From contig NC_088873.1 of assembly GCF_032884065.1 (NCBI RefSeq), positions 22,309,558-22,373,557 on the forward strand: 64,000 nucleotides of DNA, read 5' to 3'. This document shows positions 24,075 through 36,929 of this stretch, piece after piece. The notes under the pieces are model-generated. The model was not told the DNA's origin. It saw nothing but the letters and a program-made list of their open reading frames with translations, and made no database searches. Within the stretch, counting starts at the first letter, position 1. Every line of letters starts with the position of its first letter. The translations under genes were made by a program, and so were the position numbers. This DNA comes from Artemia franciscana. Its lineage: Eukaryota > Arthropoda > Branchiopoda > Anostraca > Artemiidae.

Positions 24075-25120
24075 AATTTACACAGATCGATTTGCGCTAC
24101 GTACGAGAATAATACTGCTGCGGTTAAGGTAGGAAATGAGGTTAGCAACTGGTTTTGTATTAAATCAGGAGTTAAGCAGGGTTGTGTTCTATCCCCCTTT
24201 ATATGGATCATTTTGATGGACTTCGTCTTAAGGAGCACAAGAAAGGCAATTGGAGACCATGGAATCAAATGGGGAGGAAGAACGCTCCTGGACTTAGATT
24301 ATGCTGATGATTTAAGCATATTAGATGAAAGCGTGAGCAAAATGAATGAATTTTTAGAGGTTTTACGAGTTCAGGGTGCTAAAATAGGCTTGAAAATTAA
24401 TGTTAAGAAGACTAAGTCACTAAGGTTAGGAATAAGTGAAGATGAACAGGTGACCTTAGGTAACGAAAAGATTGATCAGGTTGGGAGCTTCAGTTACCTT
24501 GGTAGTATTATTAGTAAAGATGGTGGGAGCAGTGAAGATGTTAAAAGTAGAATAGCAAAAGCTCAGGGTGCTTTTTCACAGTTAAAAAAAGTTTGGAAGA
24601 ATAGAAAGATAAGCCTACAAACCAAGATTAGAATATTGGAATCTACAGTGATGACAGTGGTCAAATATGGCTCTGAAGCATGGACACTCCGAAAAGCAGA
24701 TGAAAATTTACTAGATGTTTTCCAGAGAAATTGCCTACGGATTGTTCTGGGTACCCGGCTGACTGGCCGTATTTCAAATAGTAGGTTGTACGAAAAGTGT
24801 GGTTCAATCCCGCTTTCTGGGGCTATAATGAAAGAAAGGTTGAGATGGCTAGGCCACGTTCTACGGATGAAGGATGACAGATTACCGAAGATTGTCCTTT
24901 TTGGCCAACCGTCTGGGGCTACACGGAAAGCAGGTCGTCCTTGTCTGGGTTGGGAGGATGTCATAAATAAGGATTTAAAGGAAATGGGAACTTCCTGGGA
25001 GGGTGTAAAGAGGGAGGCTTTAAATAGATTAGGTTGGAAGAGGAGCGTGCGTAGCTGTGTTGGCCTCAGGCGGCTTGGTGCTGCAGTGAGTTATTAGTAG
25101 TAGTAGTAGTAGTAGTAAAT
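24075..25120 (+). mobile_element. LINE fragment: reverse transcriptase and C-terminal region to the 3' end
   Basis: A frame readable from about 24099 to the stop at 25095-25097 encodes ENNTAAVKVGNEV, then KSGVKQGCVLSPF (RT motif), then LDYADDLSIL with the catalytic YADD at about 24296-24307. VKKTKSL, FSYLGSIISKDGG, TKIRILESTVMTVVKYGSEAW, RLRWLGHVLRMKD and AGRPCLGWEDV follow. The C-terminus is intact and is followed by a (TAG)n tail at 25093-25117, probably the element's own 3' end. The 5' part, including the endonuclease and the start of the RT, is missing, as usual for 5'-truncated LINEs. The frame has no internal stop, so the insertion is fairly young. It is a different family from the copy at 1-867. 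The related fragments are at 34.3 and 36.9 kb. Confidence 0.9.
25093..25117 (+). repeat. (TAG)n tail of the LINE
   Basis: About eight TAG units directly after the LINE stop. The related LINE end at about 37109-37117 also has GTTAGTAGTGG, which supports an element-borne trinucleotide tail. Confidence 0.8.
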
Positions 25121-25300
25121 AATTATTATATAAACAGTAAGAAATTCTCAAAAAACAGAACGTTTTCTTGGGGGGGGGTCAAATAGTTCGGGCTAGATTA
25201 ATCGTAATTCAGCATATGTACCTGCATTATTACTAACCTGTAAACTATCCCATTTCAGCTAAATTACTCTATAAAAGCCCTCCTGGATACTCTAAGGTAT

Positions 25301-25330
25301 ACCCTAGAGTATCTAAAGATACTCTAGGGT
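25301..25330. repeat. perfect 13-bp inverted repeat (hairpin)
   Basis: ACCCTAGAGTATC and GATACTCTAGGGT are exact reverse complements separated by TAAA. A third partial copy (GATACTCTAAGGTATACC) lies just upstream at about 25286-25303. The function is unknown. Confidence 0.9.
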
Positions 25331-25774
25331 GGTGATACCAGAGGTGTAGGTGCTTACTTGGATTTATGGGAATGAAAAACCAGCTTATATATTTTCTGCA
25401 TAAGTGATAATTAAAATTTATCCTTAAGTAATGTTATATACGTTAGCTTAAGGCTGTGTTGAATGTGTCCAACAGTCCATCTGACATGTTTTATTAATTC
25501 CAATTCTGTAAAACAATAACCACAAAAGAATTCAGTAGCTTTTCTGTAGCGACAGAAGAAGTAGAGCATCAAAAATAGGGAATTTTTCAAGAAGTGAAGG
25601 AACCCAACCATACAAATTCGATTTTCTAAGCAAGATGATTTTAATCCTCAGCAACGATTTCTAAAAGCTTTTACTTTATCTACTAGCTTTTTGTAAAGAG
25701 TTTTTTTTCTACTATTTAGGTGCCTCGTATATAATACATTTTTCTATGACAAGATTCTTTAGCACCGTCCTCTA

Positions 25775-26000
25775 GCATCGGGATAGTTCAACATCCCCCT
25801 CAAAATACCATGAAAGTACTTTTGGTTAGTTCAGCATCCCCCCAGCATAACCTGAAAATTTTACCTTAAATTCTGGGCAGTTTCTGGGACATTGCTGATA
25901 CGTCCTTCTGATAACCTGCATGCACTTTGTGTGTTTTGATTTAGATCAACTTCCCTCTGACGCTCCCTGAAATTTTCACCTTAGTATCCTTAGCTTTAGA
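25775..26000 (-). mobile_element. Family C fragment, reversed
   Basis: Read on the minus strand this shows two ~110 bp Family C units: GCTAAGGATACTAAGGTG, AAATTTCAGGGAG, TTGATCTAAATCAAAACACA and GTGCATGCAGGTTATC, then AAAATTTTCAGG and GGGGGATGCTGAAC. Head and tail are absent. Confidence 0.65.
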
Positions 26001-27293
26001 AGCAAAATAGCTTAAGCAGAGATATACGGTTAGTTTTGATACACCTTTTTTACCCTACTGAACAGTCGGGACTCGCTTTAAAGGAGTTTTAATGGGGTTC
26101 CCTGGGAGTTATATCTATCCGGAGACATGGTAACGTCCAAGATTGCTACTTTAAATTTTCTTTAAATTTTTCTGTCTACAAGTTCCCAGTTAAAGGTAAT
26201 CATGGCGAGCAAGATGACGATGGTTAGTTCTATTATTTGTCTCAAATTTGGAAGGAAAGATGTGTGAAATTCTAAGAGAGAGTGCATCATATATGTCTTG
26301 ATTCGCAAGACAGTCGCCGTATGAAATTATTTCTGAAGCGACCTGAAGATTGGGCCAGAAGATGAAAACTTACAGCTCAGTTTTCATAAAGCTTGACTTG
26401 AGCTATGTAAGTAGATGGTGCTCCAATAAAAGAATGTAGATAAGTTCAATCATGGGCCAGATGCTAGAGTTATTCTCGTCATGACTATCACATTCAAGCG
26501 AATAAACCCTAAAAAAAACTTGATTATTTAACCTTTTGTTTTTGCACATTCTATTCTTTTTACTTTTAAAAATATCTAATAAATACAAGATGTAAAAAAA
26601 GGATTACAGATGGTGATTAACGATGGTTTTTAATCAAATTCATGTTTTGTTGCAGGAGAGGAAGTAGCACTTGCCAAAATTTCTGGTAAAACTTAGCCAA
26701 GTTTTTAACCGTGCCAGAGAAGGTGATTTCTCCTACTCAGTTTTAATCACGTATATTTAAATGTAGACGTAAGCAAAATTGATGTTCTATAACTAACAAG
26801 CATAACGACGAGGATTCATCTTCTACCTTGTGCAAAGTTGTATTCGACAATCAATATCAATAACAGTTATGATAACTTATTGTTACTACTGAACCTTTTC
26901 TATTGTAGTCTAGAAGACAAGCTGGCTAATTGGTGGTAAAAATACAATTTGAAATATGTGTTATCCCTTCAATATTTTCATAAGACTTTCAGGGCATATT
27001 TTCTTAAATCAAGACATGGCTTCCTCCACATACCTTTCTTTAAAAAAAGTACTTAGTTGTTATAATGTACAGTAAAGTAGAGACGTGTCTTTAAACACAA
27101 ATTTGATTGTTGAAATAAGTATGATAAAGGTGGTCGTAAATGTTTTCATGGTGTTGTTGTACTTGTTATAATCTATATTATGTTCTTTACGTTAATTCAG
27201 GTGAAAACTTAAGAATCAAAAATAAAATATGTTGCAAAAATCAAGTTTAATTCTGGCTCAACGGCTTTCGGTTTTAACAATCTTATTTTCTAG
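26001..27293. other. no supported exon; candidate intron before 27294
   Basis: Unique AT-rich sequence. A 30-bp stretch bounded by TGTTGCAG (ends about 26655) and GTAAAA could be a tiny exon but has no independent support. The region would be intronic if the exon at 27294 is real. Confidence 0.4.
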
Positions 27294-27522
27294 GTATTCC
27301 CTGAACGGAGTAGTTCCAACTAAAACCAATGGATATCTCTCAGCTGCATCGACGGTTCACTCGACACGATCTTACAGCACTAATAGTGACCACTATGCCA
27401 TAGTTCATAGCAGGCCAGGCTCAGGATATTCACCGAATGGCGGAAGACCAATACCTCCCTCTCGACATAGGGGACCAGGATCCACTGGATCCAACTATTC
27501 AGGAAAGGACATGAAATACTAG
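27294..27522 (+). CDS. probable 3'-terminal coding exon, Gly/Pro/Ser-rich tail of unidentified protein
   Basis: A frame of about 75 codons runs to the TAG stop at 27520-27522. It encodes YSLNGVVPTKTNGYLSAAST, then HSTRSYSTNSDHYAIVHS, then a Gly/Pro-rich run (RPGSGYSPNGGRPIPP) and ends SGKDMKY. An acceptor-like TCTTATTTTCTAG ends at 27293, so the exon probably starts at 27294 with one base completing a split codon. The GC content and amino-acid composition stand out from the AT-rich surroundings. The sequence looks like a disordered cytoplasmic or extracellular tail. I do not recognise the family and could not find the upstream exons with confidence. The ATG at 27229 would lie in the putative intron. 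It could also be a chance open frame, but that is less likely given the codon pattern and the splice site. Confidence 0.5.
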
Positions 27523-28460
27523 GAGGCGGAATCAAAAGTGATGGAAGTAGTGAAAGCATCGCGATGCAAGAAAATAATAAGAAAATTGTTATCGCTGATA
27601 TAACATTTAGTAAGAGTTAGTTAATTTCCTTTTCTTCCATGAGTTTCACGATTTTATGATCGACCTAGACACTATAGTGCAAGGGCTACAACTAAATTGG
27701 ATTTATAGCTACCACCTTTAACGCTTATTTAGTCTATCTTCATCTGCTCTATTATCCTTGTATCCAGAGGGGAGGTGTCAAATGATAGTTTCAGCCAAAA
27801 TTGACACCCTTAGTGTGACATAAAAGATTTTTCTTATACATTGACTATTCAGCTACAAAGATCGCACTGCCTTCCCCTCATAAAAAAACAAACAACCAAC
27901 AATAATTCCAAGAATCGAAGACTTTCAACTACGACAGAAACAGACAAGCAAATATACACGACTATTTCGACTATAAAACCAGTAGCTCTCCACAGCGGAA
28001 GAGAAAAAAGTCTGAGTTGAATCAATCGCTGGATTTGATGATTTTCCATAAGAAAAAGAGATTCCTGGCTTAGAAATTTTTTCATTTAAGTCATACTCGA
28101 AAGGTTGCTCCACTTTAAAAAAAAAAGACTGTAAGATGTAGATGCTCAGCGACTCAGTTGTGAATAATCTTTTTTAAGAAGAAAATATCCTTTTGTGAAC
28201 AAACTTAGCGTTGTGCTACAATTCATCTGATGTAATGTCAATGATCAATCTTTGTTTTTTGCAGATGTTCCGTACGAACAGTTTCTATTTTGTTTCCTCT
28301 AATTTTGATGCAAATCTTTCCTGGTGTTTAGTCACAAACTTACAAAGAGTGTAATTTTCGTACAGGAATTTGAACTGATATAATTTTTATATTTTCTCCG
28401 ATTTCTTTTCTTTTCTAAGATTACTTTTAAGCCTTTGTAAAAATAAATTTCTGTTGGACA
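27523..28460 (+). other. possible 3' UTR with AATAAA at 28442-28447
   Basis: No coding sequence is recognised after the TAG stop. The first plausible poly(A) signal is AATAAA at 28442-28447, about 920 bp downstream. A second acceptor-like TTTTTTGCAG ends at about 28264 and is followed by a 29-codon frame. That could be an alternative last exon but is unsupported. Confidence 0.3.
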
Positions 28461-29221
28461 AAAATGGGTTGTAGTTAATCATTGTGGTTGAGGCTGCACT
28501 GGGTCTTTCTCAACCGCTGAAATACACTGCTACCGACTGCAAAGAGCAGCAAAAGAACAAGCAGCAAAGTTTTTGTCCTTTTCTATTTTTTTTATCCCTG
28601 CAGCATATTACAATCTAGAATTGTGCGCTGTTCATTTTATAAATTTGCAAAGGTCGGGCAAGCCGCATTAGTTAACAACCCCTTTCAATGATTTCGCATA
28701 TTTGTGCCCTAATCATAAATTAAAATGGATGCTCGTTAAGATGCATTATTTCCAAATCGAAATACCAAGATACTTTGAAGGATTGTCCTTTTTTATGAAA
28801 TTGAGGCAACATTCTTTTTTATCCGTATGTAACTCAGCTTCAAAATGCATCTAATTAAAATATGACACATCTAAATGGCGACTAATGTTGAGTGAACTTT
28901 TTGTTTGAAATTGTTTGAAAAGTGAGTGTCGGCTTTCAGTTTGGCTCTCTTTGTTTGTTTCTTTCAGAAAAAGGCTTTAGATTGTTATCAAAACAGTCGG
29001 TCAATTCTCATTATTTTTGTTAATAAAACTGAAGTGAATAACAATGGAAGAGAAAAGGAAGACCAAAAAAAAAATCGTATGACCTTCAGTAAAATTTGGG
29101 GAAAGTGGTTTTAGGGGAGGGACAGAGGAAGCACTTGCTTCAGACGCAGAAATTTTAGGAGGGCAAAATTTCAAATCAGTAATCTAATGGTTATAATCAA
29201 TTCGTGTTTTTTAAATTTATT

Positions 29222-29425
29222 TTTATTAAAATAAAGTAGAAGGAGTAGTTAATAAATGAAAATAATTAATAAATCATTAATTAATTGATAAATTAAATGT
29301 AATGAAATGATAATAATTAAATTAAAATGATTAATAACAATTATATAATTTGAATAATAAAATAAAAATAATTAAATAACAAATTATTAATTAAATAATA
29401 AATTCAAAATAATTTGTTGATATAT
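29222..29425. repeat. AT-only low-complexity block (AATAATTAAAT-like)
   Basis: About 200 bp made almost only of A and T, with irregular AATAATTAA and AATTAAATAA repeats. Confidence 0.85.
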
Positions 29426-31280
29426 GACAATTTTATTAAAAATTTGGCCTGAAAAATTTTAGAGGAGACACGGGGAAGAGGTGCTAATCAAGATTTTGCC
29501 CTGGGCGCAAGAGAGACCAGAACCACGACTGAATCTGGGACGCCATTAACGAAGGCCCTTAAAGAATGTCTTTTGTTTGTCTAACACATTTAAAGTAATG
29601 TTTATCAAACGAAAGTCGATTTTTCTCATTTTCTTCATCTGACAGCTCCTTTCTACAAAGGATGACTGTCAAAATTGGTAGCAAAATAAATAAACTCCTT
29701 TTTGTATTAACAAGACGGGATGTATCGAAGAAACTGCATAAATACGTCTATATTTTCTAACAGTCATTTTACGGCTTTTAAAATTGTTTAGTGATTTAGA
29801 AAATAAGAATAAAATAGTGTAGCATACATTTGGCGTTCTTCGTAGATGCGTGGAGACATAAATGGGGAATAACAGAAGATTGTTCCCAACAATTCGTGTA
29901 AACGTATAATTTACTGTGAACTTAAAAAAGTGAACTCTCAATGAAAACCAAGATTTAAAACCGCATTTTTTACTTCAAGACAAGAAGAATAAAATCAGCA
30001 AGGCACAAAAAATATCTGTAATTATTTATTAAATCGGTATATCGGTAAGGTTTTTTTTTTCTGTGCTTTGTATATTTTGAATCTTGTGCTCAAGATATGT
30101 CAGTAAATCTGTTGTTCAAAAATTCAGCAATTAGTTGTAAATGACTATTCTCTAAATATTCATGGAAAAACTTTTGTCAATAATGATAATAATAAAGAGA
30201 AAAAAATGTTAACAGTGTTTAGAATGGCAGAAACCTGCATATACTAAAAAATGGTCTTCACCAGACACTCTCGACTATGCTTCTAATCTTTATCCACTGA
30301 TGTGGGCGTACCCAAAAATATTGTAAAATTGAGATTAATTAATAATATGTATAATTGAAATTATTTATAACATGCAGTCCGAGTTGTGACGCATTAAGGA
30401 ATGCTGGTACACCGATACCGATCGTTCTGGTATTGGGTGTGACGAAAACGGCATTTATTGTTGTAAGATGGGTCTTAGAAGGGGTTTTAATCTCATATAT
30501 AAAAAATGACAAACATAGACTGTATACATGACTGTTCTGAGTAAGTTTGGGAAATATCCGCTTTAACTTCTTTTCACGAAAAAATAAAATTGGACATGAT
30601 TTAAATCCTCTAGAAGTCAGTTTTCTTATCAATTACTTTTACATTGCTCTTGATATTGTATGCAGCATTTGTCGCTAATACAATCAGATAAAAAGCAGCA
30701 GCAACATTTTTTATTTTCAATTTCTTGTCGATATCCAACATGACTATTCCTAAGATATTGATTACAGTATCGGACATGGTATATAATTTTATGTAAAACA
30801 GAAACGTGACACTTGTTGAGACGGAAAGAAACGACGGGTGCTAGATTGTAAAAGAGCCAGTGTTGGGTAGCCTGTTTCATATTATTCTGTGACAGATTAG
30901 ATGCTAATACAAAAGAATAACTGGTCTTGTTGTCATATTAATCACTTTAATTTGTTCACACTATTTAATATGTGAGCAAGGATGCACATAAATCACAAAC
31001 AACTAAAACATAAATTATATACCATGCATGTCAGTTAAAAAGAGAAACTGATACAAAGTGGACAAGGATTTTACAGGACAAGGATTTTACAGAGTCAAAA
31101 TATATTACATTAATGCAGAACTATGGAAAATGCTTAAACAAAATTAGTTTATAATTGATTCAAATATCCATGATAAATAAGTTGACTGGGAGGATAGGGA
31201 ATAAGTGGCATATTCACGCAACCCATGAGGATAGTGGGGTTTGACTGAGTTTGACAAAGGAAAGAAAAAACACATTAAGA

Positions 31281-31391
31281 AAAATGACCTTGAGGTGTTC
31301 CTTTCTTTGTTTTGAAATTTGTAAGATGAACTTGAGGTTTTTCTTTGAAGAAAAATGATCTTGAGGTGTTCCGTTCTTTGTTTTGAAATTT
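31281..31391. repeat. 40-bp direct repeat, 71-bp spacing
   Basis: AAAATGACCTTGAGGTGTTC...TTTGAAATTT at 31281-31320 recurs at 31352-31391 with two changes. A partial third copy (GAACTTGAGGTTTTTCTTTG) lies between them. Confidence 0.85.
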
Positions 31392-34284
31392 ATACTAGGC
31401 TTACATGTTTAAAGCATGCAATGTTTTTCATTTTGAGGGGAAGTCTCATAACTGGAGAACGGACCATTTGATGAGGCGCCACGGTTCGCTGTAGAGCTGT
31501 CGCATAGGAACATATAGCTATGCCGAAAGCCCCCTCAAAAGATCAATACTGATATGATTTTCATCATAATATACTATATTTTTATGCACTTCACCTACTT
31601 TTTTGCCTGCCCAGAATTTGGGTCTCATGATTCAGACGAATCGCGCTTCCTCCGTTCCGTTTAAGTGTTTCTTTGATGTGTAATGCTTTCCCGGGAGTCT
31701 GAAGATAAAGATAATAATGTCCATTGTTAACTGCAAAAATCTGATACTACGTTAACCTTCCCTGTTTTCCTGTCTTGTTGACAAAGAAATGACGGATAGT
31801 TCCTTAATTTCGAAAATAATATGATTTATCAACATTTTGCGTCAAGAGAAACAATAAGATAGTTTTATGCTTCTTTTTTTTGCTTTTTTTTTTACATTGT
31901 TATCCATATTCGGTCATCACTTGTGACAATACTGGTGCGATATACGAGCTTGAAAATTATCATTGCGCTGAGATAATAAGTAACTGAATCCTTTCACAGT
32001 AATTAACATTTTGTATTTTTTTTTGCTTTATAAAGAGTTATTTTGGCCCTTGCGTGACTAATCATAATAGTAATATTATCATCATACCATATAGCATTTT
32101 TTCTTTTATTTTCTGTCTGTTAGAAGATCAAAATAGCAATGTTGTCCAGCCTTGAATAATTTACTAATGTTTGCATAAAACAAAGCTCGCGTGTGGTTTT
32201 TCTATTTGAGCATAGTCATAACTTTACTCTAAGCATACCTGTCTCAATAATTACAAGATAAACAATTACTTTACTGACTAACCTCCTTTAACATTTGAAA
32301 GATATGTAGTTAAGATAGGTTAAAAAAAGTTTCAGGAAATTTTTCAGGATTCAATACTTGAGCTAATTCCTGAAAGTTTATTTTCCAGCATCAGCTACTG
32401 TTTTAAAATGTAAAAGAAAGTTTGTCCGGAAGGCGACTTTTCACCCCAAAGCTGCTATGTCAAATTCCAGTGTCTTCCAAATTCAAGTTTTTAAATTCCA
32501 AATATATTTGTTACTGCTTTAACCTGAAACTGAGCGTGATCATAATCATTTATTGTTGTTTAATATTATTTCCCCTATGTGTGTTGTTAACAATTTGTAC
32601 AAATTGTACCGAGTGACATCTTTTTGTAAATTAACACTTGTTTATATTTTTAATAAATAACATTATATTTATCATAAATCTTATCAGTTTCCATTATGAA
32701 TTAGGGATGTAAGCTATCTTACCGATAACGTAATCTTAGGTGCGGTTTTATTTGATTAGTTTTCGTATGTATGCAAACGTGTGATAAGCATATGAACTTT
32801 CCATTGAGAAATAAGTAAGTAACTTACTTCTATTCACCAGGATTGTAATATTTATGGAATGTTATATGTAGCGTAAGAAACTGCATCTTAGAGAAATAAC
32901 ATATGATGCAGTGAAGGCTCCCCCCTCCGTTTCTCCGAGGGTAAAAAATCTACCTTATCACTTAAGTCTTTGCTCATCCATAGGTCATTTGTTCAGTAAT
33001 AAATGAATATTCTTTTCTCCTGAATTCAAATTGTTATTTATTCTTTAGTTAGTACAGAAAATTTGTATACAAATATGCCCAATGGACTTTTCATGATGGT
33101 TTTCCAGTTTCTAACGTGGAGAAGTGATTATTGGAATGAACTTCGGAAACTGCGTAGTTCTCCGTATGAATAATTAGATCTATAGCATACGTGGGGCTTT
33201 GACTCCTTGATTTAAAATTCTGAAATTGAAATTGAATTGTTGGCTTTTGCAGTGGCGAAGCCAGATTTTTATTCAGAATTAGTTCAAGAAATTGAATATT
33301 CCGTATGATCCGGATAACAAACAGGGCGTAGGACAGAGATAAGCTGATCTGTCATTTAAGAAGGAGTCTTGATCCCTGCCATCTTCTCCGAAGTACGCCA
33401 CGTACATTTTTCGATACAAATTGTGGCAAAGAGGTACAGTTTTTGTGAGCCTTTAGAGATCTTCCAACCAAAAAAAATGGGGAAAAAAGTGGAACTATCT
33501 CTATTAGGCCTACTAAAGTTATGTTTAGGTCTTGTAACTTACTTGTAACTCATGTAACTTACTCAAGGCATGTCTAGTGTTTAATGGACGTTATTTCAGG
33601 TAGAAAACTTCAATAAAAGAGTTAGTGCAGTCATTAAAGAGGCATTAGCTTGATTTGTGTAGGAAGTAAATTACTTGGCACGATGATACTTAATAGACTA
33701 TAGATGCTGTAGATAAAGTTGGGGAGAACAGTGTGGTGGCGAAAGGAAAACAATGTGTCGATTGAAATACTACACTGAGGTTAGTAATTGAGCAGTATCT
33801 GAACCATTAGGCCCCTGTAGTCCTCAGTTTTATAGATTAAGAGCTAGTAAATCATTCAACAAGATACTCGTAAATATTTTTCTAGACAACACCGCCTTTC
33901 TATTTACAATTATAATTAAAGTATATTAAAAATGGGCCAAATCTGTGAAAATTAATAAATAAAATTTAATAGAAAAACAATAAAAGTCTGAATATTCTAA
34001 CATCTAGGAGCCATTATCAACAGAAAAAAAACCTATAAAGAAAAACAGAACAGACGCTATACAAAATACAAAAAAAAAAAAAAAGAAAAACTCGCATTTA
34101 GACAAAATCTAATGTGATAAAGTATCAAAGCACAAACACGTCATGCTACATGTTAAAGCCGAAATACTCGGGCTTTTATTATTATTTTTGTTTTTAAAAG
34201 TTTCACTCACCATTTTGCACTGTCTTGTTGAAAGATTTTACCCGTTTTAATATATTTTCCTTACGATTATACAGCATGGCGTAA

Positions 34285-34840
34285 AAGATGAGTACATTAG
34301 AGTGATTTGTGGATGACAATAATATTCCTGTGGCTAAAGTAGGAAGTGTCATTAGCAGTTGGTTCGTTGTGAGATCAGGAATTAAGTAGCGTAACGTCCT
34401 ATCCCTGCTTATATAGATTATTGGGGTTGCTTCAATTTTGTAGGTATAACAATCTAGGTATAATCAATACAGTATTAGGTCATAAAACATCAGCTAAAAT
34501 GGTATTCACGTGAAGGTAAGACAGGAAACCTTATTATGTTGTTGTAAACCAAAGACTGGCAGGATCAATACAAGATACTAGGGTACATAGTAGTGCTTTT
34601 ATAGATGTTAAAAGTTAATCTACCATCTTGCAGTATCTAGGGTTAATTAAAAGCTGAAATTTTGGAAGTGTAACTACCTCCCGGGAAGTTAGGATGTTGG
34701 TAGACTCCAGGATGAGAATTAAAAGAATCCTTCAAGGAACAGTTGAATACTAAACTAAAGAGTTTAAAATTTTACAATGTAGAAGATGGATGGAATAATT
34801 TTAGGAAAATAATTTGTGAAGTTGGTGATAGTTTTTTTTT
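34285..34840 (+). mobile_element. decayed LINE fragment (same family as 24 kb), left part
   Basis: GTGGATGACAATAATATTCC, GGCTAAAGTAGGAAGTG, TTAGCAGTTGGTTCG and AGATCAGGAATTAAGTAG match the LINE at 24.1 kb (ENNTAAVKVGNEVSNWF...KSGVKQGC). Similarity becomes patchy downstream (CAGTATCTAGGGTTAATTAA against the YLGSII region). The frame carries stops, for instance where KQGC is expected. The Family C insertion at 34845 separates it from its own 3' end at 36930. Confidence 0.72.
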
Positions 34841-34844
34841 TTCA

Positions 34845-36925
34845 CTAGGCCAATTCGTATAGAAATAGTTGTTTTAGAAACTTCAGGGGGGTTCATTCGA
34901 TTGGAAATTAACAATTCTAGTGCCCTTTTTAACAACAAAAACGACTGAAAGGCAACTTTACGACCTTTTTAGCTACCCTCCTCCCAAGGATACCAGATCA
35001 AAATTTTTAGATAGCCATTTTGTTCTTAATTAGTCAAAAGGTCCAATAATTAATTTTGTTCTTAATTAATCAAAAGACCCAATAATTATGTCTCCAGGGA
35101 TGACACGGCCCCTCAGAGCCATTAGGACATGTTTGGTACCGACTCTCCAAAAAGGCTAGAGGTATTAAGATGAAACTTCCAAGGAATGCTGAGGGGGATG
35201 CTGACCAAAACGCTACGTGCAAGCAGGTTGTCAATTGGGAGTATCAGCAATATCTCAAGAAGGACTGAGGGTATTAAGTTACAACTTTATGGGTTGAGGA
35301 GATGTTGAAGCAACCAAAAGACACTAAGTGCATCCAGATTTTCCAAAGAGTTTATCTGCAATATCTTAGGAAAAGCTAACGGTATTAATCTGCTAAGAGA
35401 TTAAAACTAAATCAAAAGGCATTTGACTCATAGACAACTAAATTAAAGACACCTCAAACACCTAAACACATCTCAGGAACGCTTATCCAATTAATCGGGA
35501 ACGTCTAAGGGTATTAATTTAATAATTTTAAGGAATGCTTGGGGGGGGTGTGTTGAACTAAATCGTATGACACACACACGTAAAGCATATATATCCAAGA
35601 GTTCCACATCATGTATCTGCAAAATTTCAGGAACAGCTAAGGGTATTTGTTCAAAATTTCAAGGGCTTGTTGAGGGGGTCGTTGAACTAAATCAGTAGAT
35701 AGTAAGTGCATCCATGTTGTCAAAATGGTATATCTGCAATATTTCAGGGACGGCTAAGGGTATTAAATTGCAAGTTTCAGTGCATGTCGAGACAAATCAA
35801 ATTACACTATGAGCTTCTAGGTTGTCGAAATAGTGCATCTGCAACATCTTAGGAACATCTAAGTTGAAACTTTCAGTGAATTTTGATGGGATATTGATCT
35901 AAATCACAAGACTTTCAAATAACATTTATGCAATAACTCAGGAGCAGCCAAGGGTATGGATTTCATTCTTTCAGGGAAGTTAAGGGGGATACTGAACTCA
36001 AATTATAAGATACTATGCGCATCGAGGTTGTCAAAAGGGCATAAGTGCAATATTCTATGGTCATTAAGTTAAACAATTTCAGAACATTGTCTGGATGGTA
36101 CTGAAAAAAATCAATAGACACTATATGCACCAAGGTCGCAGAGAAGACGAATTTGCAATATCACTGGATATGCTAAGGGTATCAATTTGAACTTTTCAGG
36201 AAAAGCCAGGGGAATATTGAAATAAATCATAAGACACTAGGTGCATCATGGTTGTCAAAATAGAATTTATGTAATAGCTCAGGAGCAGCTAAGGGTATGA
36301 AGTTGAAATTTTCAAGGACGTAGAGAGGGAGATTGAACTGAATCAATAGACACTACGCATCCAGTTGTCAAAAGGGCATATATGTAATATCTCACGAAAG
36401 ACTAAGTGTATAAGCTAAAACCTTCAGGGAATATTGAAACCTTCAGGGGATGTTGAATTCAATCCAAAGAAACTATATGCATCCGGTTGTCAGAACAGTG
36501 TATCTGCAAAATCTCAGGAACGGTTAAGGGTGCAAATTAACCGCTTAAAGGACCCCAATGAAACTGTGAAGGAATTTTGACTTGGATTAGGCCAAGAGGA
36601 GCTCATCAAAGATAAAGAATGTTTGAAAGAAATGTAGTTAGTTGCATTGATTATTAGTGTGAAATATTTTTTTAAATGTTAATCCGATTAAAATTTCATG
36701 ACATTAAGACACCCAAATTAAAGTTTTAGAACTAAAGGAACCTCAACTGGAAACAAAGCTCGTTACATTGATTCTTGACGTCCTAATTTACTTTTTTTTT
36801 TAACAAAAAATCAGAGATTCTTAATAAATTAGCTCAAAATGCATTTATAAAAGAAAGAAAGAAACAAAAAACAGAAAAGACTACCAGTCTAACGAAATAT
36901 AACACAACGTGATTCATAGAATGAT
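34845..36925 (+). mobile_element. Family C copy 1: head, ~110-120 bp tandem units, tail; inserted in a LINE
   Basis: The head runs from GGCCAATTCGTATAGAAATA through TTCTAGTGCCC, AAAAGGTCCAATAATTA and CATGACACGG-like sequence to GTTTGGTACC. About 13 units follow, each with the order GGAACGGCTAAGGGTATTAA, GTTGAAACTTTCAGGG, GATGTTGAACTAAATCA, AGACACTATGTGCATCCA, GGTTGTCAAAAGGGCAT and TGCAATATCTC. The tail contains CCGCTTAAAGGACCC, GAGGAGCTCATCAAAG, AACCTCAACTGGAAAC and GATTCTTGACGTCC, all matched in the copy at 40.3 kb. Some head boxes resemble Family A (TTCTAGTGCCCTTTTTAA). No protein is encoded. Confidence 0.75.
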
Positions 36926-36929
36926 TCTC

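Larger units (their letters stand above)
28461..34284. other. largest stretch without transposons or genes seen
   Basis: About 5.8 kb of AT-rich, mostly unique DNA. All open frames (for example 29669-29941, 30339-30632 and 30629-30880, minus strand) lack recognisable domains and show no codon structure, so none is called. Two small local repeats are listed separately. This may be intergenic or intronic host DNA. Confidence 0.5.

Noticed and set aside
26655-26687. Possible 30-bp micro-exon between TGTTGCAG and GTAAAA
   Set aside because: It is too short to judge, and a good phase with the 27294 exon could not be established.
27532-27580. Similarity of GGAGGCGGAATCAAAAGTGA to the LINE YLGSIISKDGGSSED codons
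   Set aside because: The match is short, with no LINE sequence before or after it, so coincidence is more likely.
28264-28355. Possible alternative last exon after TTTTTTGCAG
   Set aside because: The frame is only 29 codons, with no recognisable sequence and no support from its neighbours.
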